A stretch of 14,763 nucleotides of DNA. It comes from Pseudomonadota bacterium. GTDB taxonomy: Bacteria > Pseudomonadota > Gammaproteobacteria > Burkholderiales > Thiobacillaceae. The notes below the pieces were generated by a model that made no database searches, was not told the origin of the DNA, and was given only the letters and a program-made list of their open reading frames with translations. Positions 1 to 5,003 of this stretch are shown piece after piece. Positions within the stretch are counted from its first letter, which is position 1. The number at the start of each line of letters is the position of its first letter. The stretch lies in contig JAJZTV010000026.1 in the NCBI GenBank assembly GCA_021847385.1, positions 1-14,763 on the forward strand, in the 5' to 3' direction. The position numbers were made by a program, and so were the translations under genes.

Positions 1-68
1 ACGCCGGCGAACAGCTCGCGCAGTTTCTGGAACGGGTAGGGTTGTAGTTGGGCAAGGCGGGGGTTCAC
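1..68 (-). CDS. dapC: Succinyldiaminopimelate transaminase, N-terminal fragment (partial)
   Basis: Only the first 22 codons are present; the gene runs off the left edge. Read on the minus strand from a GTG at 68, the peptide begins MNPRLAQLQPYPFQKLRELF. A start of the form MNP..LxxLQPYPFxKLR..F is what I know from proteobacterial succinyldiaminopimelate transaminases (DapC, PLP-dependent aminotransferases of the lysine and peptidoglycan precursor pathway). Another GTG lies two codons upstream at 74, but the MNP start fits the family better. The gene is divergent from the transporter gene at 110. The catalytic lysine and the rest of the fold lie outside the window, so the call rests on the N-terminal signature alone; a related class I/II aminotransferase remains possible. 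Confidence 0.6.
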   Translation of the reverse strand, partial: MNPRLAQLQPYPFQKLRELFAG

Positions 69-98
69 GAACACGCTCGATCCATCACGAAACCACGA

Positions 99-104
99 AT
101 TATA
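99..104 (-). promoter_or_regulatory. Possible -10 element for the divergent dapC fragment
   Basis: Read on the minus strand, 104 to 99 is TATAAT, a perfect match to the sigma-70 -10 consensus, about 30 bases upstream of the GTG at 68. I see no good -35 at the right spacing. The same AT-rich patch gives TATAAG on the plus strand (101-106), but that sits only three bases before the ATG at 110. The call is by consensus only. Confidence 0.3.
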
Positions 105-109
105 AGCCG

Positions 110-982
110 ATGTCGCCTAAAAACTGGCTTGCCCCGCTAGCCTTGCTGACCGCCGCCACAGTCTGGGGCGTGATCTGGTATCCCTATCGCCTGCTGGAGA
201 CGGCCGGCATTTCCGGCAGCCTGGCCTCGCTGCTTACCTACATCATCGCAGCCATACCGGTCGCATCCTATTGCGGCCGGGTTTGGCTTCGGCGCAAGCA
301 GGATCGTGGCTTGCTGGTGGCGGTCGCGCTGATCTCGGGCTGGACCAATCTGGCCTATGTGCTCGCCGTCATCCACGGCGAAGTCATGCGGGTACTGCTG
401 TTGTTCTATCTGGCCCCGCTGTGGACAGTGTTTTTCGCCCGTTTCATCTTGCACGAGCGGATCAATCGCTTCGGTTACCTGGTCATGGGTCTATCGCTGG
501 CCGGGGCCTACGTGATGCTCGCGCGTGCCGGCGGCTGGCCGCTGCCGACCAATCTCGCCGAATGGATGGGCCTATCCGCGGGCCTGACCTTCGCGTTGGC
601 CAATGTGCTGTCGCGCAAGCTGCGCGAAGTCGATATCGGCGTGCGCAGCCTTTGGGTGTTCATCGGGGTGGTCGCCATCACCGCCTTTCCGGTCGGCGTC
701 GAGGGCGAGGCGCTCGTGGCCGTGTCGGCGCTCGATGCGTTGCACTGGCTGATCCTGGTCGGCGTCGGCCTGTTGCTGGTGCTGGCGACTTTCGCGGTGC
801 AGTATGGTTTGGCCAACACTCCGGCCAACCAGGCTATCGTCATCCTGCTGAGCGAACTGCTGGTCGCCGCCATCGCCAGCCGCCTGCTGGCTGGCGAGGT
901 CATGGAGGCCCGCGAATGGCTCGGCGGCGCCTTGATCGTGGCGGCCAGTCTGTTTTCCGGGCGGATGCATAAATATGATTAA
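110..982 (+). CDS. EamA/DMT-family membrane transporter
   Basis: A 290-residue, very hydrophobic protein with about ten predicted membrane segments (roughly residues 6-25, 37-56, 67-86, 93-112, 121-138, 150-167, 179-197, 211-232, 240-260 and 268-284). It is built as two repeated five-helix halves, the EamA (drug/metabolite transporter) architecture. Each half ends with the family's helix-E/R pattern: YLAPLWTVFFARFILHERI near 100-118 and LLSELLVAAIASRLLAGE near 246-263. Length is typical for the family. The family exports amino acids, purines or other small metabolites across the inner membrane; the substrate cannot be told from sequence. The stop codon overlaps the next gene by eight bases, suggesting an operon. 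The start is the first ATG in the frame, with no obvious Shine-Dalgarno sequence. Confidence 0.88.
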   Translation: MSPKNWLAPLALLTAATVWGVIWYPYRLLETAGISGSLASLLTYIIAAIPVASYCGRVWLRRKQDRGLLVAVALISGWTNLAYVLAVIHGEVMRVLLLFYLAPLWTVFFARFILHERINRFGYLVMGLSLAGAYVMLARAGGWPLPTNLAEWMGLSAGLTFALANVLSRKLREVDIGVRSLWVFIGVVAITAFPVGVEGEALVAVSALDALHWLILVGVGLLLVLATFAVQYGLANTPANQAIVILLSELLVAAIASRLLAGEVMEAREWLGGALIVAASLFSGRMHKYD

Positions 983-1346
983 AGCAAGCCGGCTGCTGCA
1001 CGTCTCATTGCTGGTGGCCGATCTGGATCGGGCCCGAGCCTTCTACGAGGGCGTCTTGGCTCTGGAACCCAGTCCCGCTCGACCGGCGATGAGCTTCGAC
1101 GGCACCTGGTACGACCTCGGTGCGGCCCAGATCCACCTGATCTGCCTGCCCAACCCCGACCCGGTCGAAGGCCGGCCGGCGCACGGCGGCCGCGACCGGC
1201 ATACCGCGCTGGCGGTGACTGGCTGGGAAGAACTCAAGAACAAGCTCGATGCCGAGGGCATCGCCTATACCCTCAGCCGCTCAGGCCGGCGGGCACTGTT
1301 CCTGCGCGACCCGGACGGTAATGCGCTGGAGTTGGTCGAAGCTTAA
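975..1346 (+). CDS. VOC/glyoxalase-fold family protein
   Basis: A 123-residue protein with the vicinal-oxygen-chelate layout: two beta-alpha-beta-beta-beta modules, starting LLHVSLLVADLDRARAFYEGVLAL (residues 7-30) and ending FLRDPDGNALELVEA (109-123), the usual VOC opening and closing motifs. Candidate metal ligands are H9, H54, H76 and E119. Members are dioxygenases, glyoxalases or resistance proteins; which one cannot be read here. The length fits a single-domain member, which normally dimerises. It overlaps the transporter gene by eight bases, so the two are probably co-transcribed, and coupled translation is likely because the ATG at 975 has no clear ribosome site of its own. Confidence 0.85.
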   Translation: MIKASRLLHVSLLVADLDRARAFYEGVLALEPSPARPAMSFDGTWYDLGAAQIHLICLPNPDPVEGRPAHGGRDRHTALAVTGWEELKNKLDAEGIAYTLSRSGRRALFLRDPDGNALELVEA

Positions 1347-1393
1347 CTTGGGTTTGCCGGCGAAGCCCCGCGCTGGTTACATTGCCTTCGGGC

Positions 1394-1421
1394 TTGACAA
1401 TGGTTCCACTATTGGTACCAT
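1394..1421 (+). promoter_or_regulatory. Candidate sigma-70 promoter of hicAB
   Basis: A consensus -35 hexamer TTGACA (1394-1399) is followed after 16 bases by TACCAT (1416-1421), a 4/6 match to the -10. The expected transcription start is around 1427-1429, on top of the GTG proposed as hicA start, so the message may be leaderless or nearly so. The patch is clearly more AT-rich than the gene upstream. The element is seen by eye; activity is inferred. Confidence 0.5.
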
Positions 1422-1422
1422 T
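1399..1422. promoter_or_regulatory. Imperfect palindrome, candidate HicB operator
   Basis: Arms AATGGTTCCA (1399-1408) and TGGTACCATT (1413-1422) are separated by CTAT. Nine of ten positions pair as an inverted repeat, and the right arm itself contains the perfect palindrome TGGTACCA (1413-1420). The palindrome spans the region between the -35 and -10 of the hicAB promoter and covers the -10, the place expected for an autorepressor site. HicB antitoxins with a ribbon-helix-helix tail are known to bind such palindromes in their own promoter; binding here is inferred. Confidence 0.5.
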
Positions 1423-1427
1423 TTGCT

Positions 1428-1676
1428 GTGGCGTCTCTCCAAAAAATCCTCGAACAAATGCGACGTGAACCGCTGAATGTGCGGTTCATCGATCTATTCA
1501 AGGTGTGCGAGGAGCATTTCGGTAAGCCACGCCAAGCAGGTACCAGCCATGCCATTTTCAAGACACCCTGGCCCGGTAATCCCCGGGTAAACATTCAGGA
1601 CGACAAAGGTAAGGCCAAGGCCTATCAGGTGCGGCAAGTGCTTATGGCAATCGACAAGTTGGAGAACAAACGATGA
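1428..1676 (+). CDS. hicA: HicA-family mRNA interferase toxin
   Basis: An 82-residue protein of the HicA toxin family, small double-stranded-RNA-binding-fold ribonucleases that cut mRNA and stop growth unless bound by HicB. The diagnostic region is GTSHAIFKTPWPGNPRVNIQ (residues 38-57): glycine, small residue, then the catalytic histidine (H41) on a beta-strand, as in the GSH motif of the family. The C-terminal helix (66-80, KAYQVRQVLMAIDKLEN) also fits. The start is taken as GTG 1428, because the preceding helix (SLQKILEQMRREP) belongs to the fold and no ATG lies upstream before an in-frame stop; ATG 1458 would give a shorter version. No Shine-Dalgarno sequence precedes the GTG. The stop overlaps hicB as ATGA (1673-1676). 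Toxin-first order is usual for hicAB. Base composition is lower in GC than that of the neighbouring housekeeping genes. Confidence 0.85.
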   Translation: MASLQKILEQMRREPLNVRFIDLFKVCEEHFGKPRQAGTSHAIFKTPWPGNPRVNIQDDKGKAKAYQVRQVLMAIDKLENKR

Positions 1677-1996
1677 CTCTGGATCACTATACCTACCGCG
1701 TTACTTGGTCTCACGAAGACGGGGAGCACGTCGGTTTGTGCGCTGAATTTCCGTCGCTATCTTGGCTCGCAGCCACGCCGGAGGCGGCCTTGTTCGGTAT
1801 TCGCCAGCTGGTGGCCGAAGTGGTAGCCGATCTCCAGGCCAGCGGCGAGCCCGTGCCGGAAGCTTTCGCCGAAAAGCATTACAGCGGGGAATTTCGTGTC
1901 CGCATTCCGCCGGAGGTGCATCGTGCCTTGGCAATAGAGGCGGCCGAACAGGGGGTGAGCCTCAATCGTTTGGCCAGCGCAAAACTAGCAGCTTGA
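1673..1996 (+). CDS. hicB: HicB-family antitoxin with ribbon-helix-helix tail
   Basis: A 107-residue partner of the toxin in the previous gene. Residues 5-58 have the partially degraded RNase H-like HicB fold (YRVTWSHEDGEHVGLCAEFP, then LSWLAATPEAALFGIRQLV). Residues 71-107 are a ribbon-helix-helix DNA-binding segment (beta-strand EFRVRIPP, helix EVHRALAIEAAEQ, turn GVSLNRL). HicB neutralises HicA by direct binding and represses its own promoter; the palindrome at 1399-1422 is the likely site. The start codon overlaps the hicA stop by four bases (ATGA), giving coupled translation that keeps toxin and antitoxin in step. Length and domain order are normal, so the pair looks intact. Confidence 0.88.
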   Translation: MTLDHYTYRVTWSHEDGEHVGLCAEFPSLSWLAATPEAALFGIRQLVAEVVADLQASGEPVPEAFAEKHYSGEFRVRIPPEVHRALAIEAAEQGVSLNRLASAKLAA

Positions 1997-2029
1997 CCCA
2001 GCCCTTGTTGTGCAATTAAGTGAGCAAAT

Positions 2030-2707
2030 ATGGACGAATCAACCATCAGCTGCATCGGGGATGCCTACAAACAGCCCCTGGCCGATTTGATCGTCAATCT
2101 CCACCAGCGGCAATCCAAGTGGGCATACATCGAGAAAGACTATGCTATCCCGCTTGTTCTCCTTTCGGTGGCCATGTTCGAGTCCTATATGGCTCGTGCG
2201 GCGTACCTCGCGCTTCCTGCCGATCAGAGGTCTCATATCCCCGCTACGCTCGAAGAAAGGGTCGCATCGGGAGGGCTTGAAACAGGGATTGAAGTCTTTA
2301 GAAGGCTATACCCTGCTTACCCATCGATGGATGCAATCTCCGAAGTCTACGTCTTGAGAGATGCGCTCACTCACAACCATTTGTGGGAATTCGAACGCAG
2401 CGATGGCAAGGCGCTACGGCGGATACTTGGCGGTAAGAAGTCATTTAAGGACAACGTAGATTTCAATACCTTGAGGACCAAATTCCTCGGCTTGCCTATT
2501 GTTCCCGGACATCAGGATTGGGCTGCCGCATCGACGTGTTTCAAGGCGCTATGGGATGCATTCGGCTACATCGAAACGAGAGAACCGTGTCACGTTGTGT
2601 CTCGCCAAGCATTTAATGTCCGCGTCAAGCGCAATTGTCTTCCGCGGTTCGAGGGGAGGATTTCGATAAGCCTTGCTGAACTGTTTGCGATGCCGTTGGC
2701 GGCCTGA
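2030..2707 (+). CDS. Hypothetical protein with HEPN-like R-x4-H motif
   Basis: A 225-residue, mostly helical, soluble protein that I cannot assign to a named family. Helix 40-60 (PLVLLSVAMFESYMARAAYL, acidic E51) followed later by VLRDALTHNHLW (108-119) resembles HEPN domains: an arginine followed by a polar residue, then histidine four residues on (R110, D111, H115; H117 also available). HEPN proteins are frequently metal-independent ribonucleases in toxin-antitoxin, abortive-infection and CRISPR systems. It starts 33 bases after hicB with an AAGTGAG ribosome-site-like sequence before the ATG, so it is probably in the hicAB transcript. Three 60-base stretches I counted are 47-52% GC against about 70% in smc, and 8 of its 17 arginines use AGA/AGG; both suggest recent transfer. 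No membrane segment or signal peptide is visible. Confidence 0.6.
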   Translation: MDESTISCIGDAYKQPLADLIVNLHQRQSKWAYIEKDYAIPLVLLSVAMFESYMARAAYLALPADQRSHIPATLEERVASGGLETGIEVFRRLYPAYPSMDAISEVYVLRDALTHNHLWEFERSDGKALRRILGGKKSFKDNVDFNTLRTKFLGLPIVPGHQDWAAASTCFKALWDAFGYIETREPCHVVSRQAFNVRVKRNCLPRFEGRISISLAELFAMPLAA

Positions 2708-2727
2708 GTATCAAAAGAATTGCATCA

Positions 2728-3246
2728 CTAGCCAGCAGGCCGCTGCGCATGAATATCCCGCCGGTGTTGGCGGAATACCCATTGCCGCCAGGACTCGTCC
2801 AGGTCCTCGCCAAGGTCGGCCAATTGCGCGGTGACGCGGCCATCGGCCGAGGCCGTGATATGGGCGGGCAACTTGAGCGGTAGGGGGAGGCCGGGGCTGA
2901 GGTAGAGGCCGAGCACTATGGTATCCCCGACGGTGGGTTGTGCGCCCAGTTCCTGCCAGCTCACGATCTCCGGCCCGAGTTCGACCGGCATCGCCTGTGG
3001 CAAGGGGTGATTGCCCTGCAGGCTTTGTGCGAGCAGGTGCAGCATCAGATCGATCTTGGCATCGAGTCTCTGCAGATGTGCCTGTTCCGGTTCCGTCTCA
3101 TGCAGCGGGCTCGTATCCATCAGGTTCAAGGCGTGGATCAGCAATTGCGCGTTTTGCCTGAGCGAGGCGAGGGCGTGGGGGTCCAGGGCCTGTTTCTCAC
3201 AGACGATAGGTATGGCGCGGCTGACGCGCAGGGCACTGGTGGTCAT
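2728..3246 (-). CDS. Atypical PilZ-domain protein (tPilZ-like)
   Basis: A 172-residue protein with a helical first half (LQRLDAKIDLMLHLLAQSL, 58-76) and a beta-rich second half (GPEIVSWQEL, GDTIVLGLYLSPGLPLPLKL, ADGRVTAQLADL), closed by a helix ending VFRQHRRDIHAQR (157-169). This layout matches the atypical PilZ group known from Xanthomonas and many Betaproteobacteria, here probably a c-di-GMP-linked regulator. The canonical RxxxR and D/NxSxxG c-di-GMP motifs of standard PilZ domains are not seen, so binding is uncertain. ATG 3246 is chosen because it overlaps the kinase stop (ATGA, 3246-3243); an open frame continues upstream to 3993, but that part is antisense-frame shadow of the kinase. 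The gene is last in the queF-kinase-PilZ operon and converges on the HEPN-like gene with a 20-base gap. Confidence 0.65.
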   Translation of the reverse strand: MTTSALRVSRAIPIVCEKQALDPHALASLRQNAQLLIHALNLMDTSPLHETEPEQAHLQRLDAKIDLMLHLLAQSLQGNHPLPQAMPVELGPEIVSWQELGAQPTVGDTIVLGLYLSPGLPLPLKLPAHITASADGRVTAQLADLGEDLDESWRQWVFRQHRRDIHAQRPAG

Positions 3247-4523
3247 GCTTGCGATTGTAGGTGAAATAGCCGCGTGCCGTGCAGTGCCAGGCGCGCGCTG
3301 CCGAATGCCGCCTCTTGTTGCGGGGCTGTCGTTACCGGCACCTTGAGGCGTCGCTGGCGGATCTTGCCGTAGGTGGTATTGCGTGCGCCGCCGCCGGCGG
3401 AGACCACGTGGCTCAAAGGCGTGGCGCCAAGTTCGGCCAGCCGGGCATAGCCTAGGGCCTCGATGTTGGCTAGGCCTTCGAGCAGGCCATGGAGGAACTG
3501 GCGCTGCGATTCGGGGCGCGGTTCCAGCCGGGGCGGCAGGGCCGGGTCGTCGACGGGAAAGCGCTCGCCCGGCCGGGGCAGCGGGTAGTAGTCGAGGCCG
3601 CTGCCGGCCTGCGGGTCGATCTCGGCCGACAGCGCGGCCAGCTCGGCATCGTCGAAGAATTGGCGCAGCACAGAGCCGCCGGCATTGGAGGCGCCGCCGG
3701 CCAGCCAAAGCTTGCCGAACCAGTGGCTGTAGACGCCGTAGCGGCCGGCCTCGACCCGTTTTTCCGAGAGCAGCTTCAAGACCAGGGTGGTGCCGAGCGA
3801 GGTCACCGCCTTGCCCGGCCGGTTTACGCCGGCCGCGAGGAAGGCGGCGATGGAATCGGTGGTGCCGGCGCGGACCAGGCAGTCGCCATTGATGCCCAGG
3901 CGCCTGGCCTGGTCGTGGCCGATCGGGCCGATGTCGCTGCCGGGGGCGACGACTTGGGGCAGGCGGTCGAGCCGGGTGAGTTGGCCGAGCCAAGTGGGCC
4001 AGCGCCGGGTCTCGACGTCGAAACCCATCTTCAAGGCGTTGTGGTAGTCGGACAGGCCGGGCCGGCCAGAGAGCTGGGCGGTCAACCAGTCGGCCTGGTT
4101 GAGGAAGAAGCGCGTGGCATCGAGATTGGGTTGCGCTTGCAGCCAGAGCACCTTGGCCAGGCCGGAGGTGGTGCTGGCTGCGGTGTGGTCGGGGCCGGCG
4201 GCTTGGCGGATCAGTTCGGCCTCGGCGGTGGCCCGGCTGTCGTTGTAGAGCAGCGGGGCGTGCAGCGGTTCGAGCGCGGCATTGCAGGCCAACACCGAGG
4301 CCGAGGTGCCGTCTAGGGCGAGGTGGCTCAGGCGTTTGCGCAGGCCTTGCGGCAGCAGGGAAAGAACATCAAAAAGGCTTTCTTGCCATATGGTTGCGAA
4401 ATTATTTTCATGTGAATTGGCAAATTCGATGCGCTCGGCGGCCTCGATCTCTTCGGTCGGGGCCAAGGCCATGGCCCGCACCCCGCCGGTGCCGAAGTCG
4501 AGACCGAGGGCGTACCGGACCAA
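3243..4523 (-). CDS. FGGY-family carbohydrate kinase, D-ribulose kinase-like
   Basis: A 426-residue two-domain sugar kinase of the ribonuclease H/actin ATPase fold that phosphorylates a pentose or related sugar with ATP in the cytoplasm. The N-terminal phosphate loop is LGLDFGTGGVRA (6-17), with D9 as metal/phosphate residue. YNDSRA (93-98) and DYHNALKMGFDVE (159-171) line the sugar site, and GTTDS (220-224) carries the likely catalytic base D223. The adenosine-side motif is VSAGGGARN (374-382). The YNDSRA, TSGLAK and NQADWL segments recall the compact D-ribulose kinases of cyanobacteria and plants more than longer E. coli XylB-type enzymes, but substrate choice is inference. The start is a TTG at 4523, two bases after the queF stop; later methionines would delete the phosphate loop. 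It overlaps the PilZ gene by four bases. Confidence 0.82.
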   Translation of the reverse strand: MVRYALGLDFGTGGVRAMALAPTEEIEAAERIEFANSHENNFATIWQESLFDVLSLLPQGLRKRLSHLALDGTSASVLACNAALEPLHAPLLYNDSRATAEAELIRQAAGPDHTAASTTSGLAKVLWLQAQPNLDATRFFLNQADWLTAQLSGRPGLSDYHNALKMGFDVETRRWPTWLGQLTRLDRLPQVVAPGSDIGPIGHDQARRLGINGDCLVRAGTTDSIAAFLAAGVNRPGKAVTSLGTTLVLKLLSEKRVEAGRYGVYSHWFGKLWLAGGASNAGGSVLRQFFDDAELAALSAEIDPQAGSGLDYYPLPRPGERFPVDDPALPPRLEPRPESQRQFLHGLLEGLANIEALGYARLAELGATPLSHVVSAGGGARNTTYGKIRQRRLKVPVTTAPQQEAAFGSARLALHGTRLFHLQSQA

Positions 4524-4524
4524 A

Positions 4525-4944
4525 TCAGCCGCGGGTGTTCGATTGCGGCGCGAACTCGGCCAGCTCGACCCGGGGTTGTGGCTGCCAGCCGGCCTTGCGG
4601 TGCTCGGCCACGACGTTGGTGAAGATGCCGCCGCGCACGTAGAACTTCGAGGTCAAGCGCATGAAGCGCGGGTCGGTCGCGCGCACCAGGTCGTCGAGAA
4701 TGCGGTTGGTCACCGCCTCGTGGAAATGGCCCTCGTCGCGGAAGGACCAGATGTAGAGCTTGAGGCTCTTGAGCTCGACGCAGCGCTGATCCGGGATGTA
4801 GTCGAGGAACAGGGTGGCGAAGTCGGGCTGGCCGGTCTTGGGGCAGAGGCAGGTGAACTCCGGAATCTCGATATGGATGTGAAAATCGCGCGTAGGCATC
4901 GGATTTTCAAAGGTTTCCAGTTCTTTTGTCGGCTGGCTAGGCAT
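4525..4944 (-). CDS. queF: NADPH-dependent 7-cyano-7-deazaguanine reductase
   Basis: A 139-residue unimodular QueF of the tunnelling fold. It reduces preQ0 to preQ1 with NADPH in queuosine synthesis, the tRNA wobble modification at GUN anticodons. The motif FTCLCPKTGQPDFA (30-43) holds the nucleophile that forms the thioimide (C34 by alignment with the B. subtilis enzyme) and the general acid D41. The QueF signature VELKSLKLYIWSF is at 56-68, and the substrate-binding pair HE is at 75-76. ATG 4944 is chosen because MPSQPTKELETF matches the N-terminus typical of proteobacterial QueF; an in-frame ATG at 4977 would add eleven residues and run into the smc leader. First gene of the operon with the kinase, and divergent from smc. 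Confidence 0.95.
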   Translation of the reverse strand: MPSQPTKELETFENPMPTRDFHIHIEIPEFTCLCPKTGQPDFATLFLDYIPDQRCVELKSLKLYIWSFRDEGHFHEAVTNRILDDLVRATDPRFMRLTSKFYVRGGIFTNVVAEHRKAGWQPQPRVELAEFAPQSNTRG

Positions 4945-4976
4945 GGTGGGGGCAAGTGAAGTTAAAATGTCACGCA

Positions 4977-4982
4977 ATTATA
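4977..4982 (-). promoter_or_regulatory. Possible -10 element in the queF-smc divergent region
   Basis: Read on the minus strand, 4982 to 4977 is TATAAT, 32 bases upstream of the queF ATG; the overlapping plus-strand TATAAA (4979-4984) could serve smc. No convincing -35 is seen in either direction. The 59 bases between the queF ATG and the proposed smc TTG are the AT-richest stretch nearby, as expected for a divergent promoter region. Confidence 0.35.
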
Positions 4983-5003
4983 AACGTCGCTACTCATAAA
5001 ACC

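Noticed and set aside
1363..1395. Inverted repeat AAGCCC / GGGCTT as a terminator after the VOC gene
   Set aside because: A six-base stem with a 21-base loop and no T-run; it also overlaps the proposed -35 of hicAB, so a terminator is not supported.
1347..2727. Direct repeats or integrase remnants flanking the hicAB-HEPN segment
   Set aside because: No matching flanking repeats, tRNA gene end or transposase fragment could be seen on either side, so the mechanism of insertion is unknown.
2728..3993. A 421-codon version of the PilZ gene
   Set aside because: The upstream 249 residues are Arg/Pro/Ala-rich and lie in another frame of the kinase gene; the ATGA overlap at 3246 gives a natural start.
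3489..4316. A 275-codon plus-strand frame opposite the sugar kinase
   Set aside because: Gly/Ala/Val/Glu-rich composition without motifs; antisense shadow of the kinase gene.
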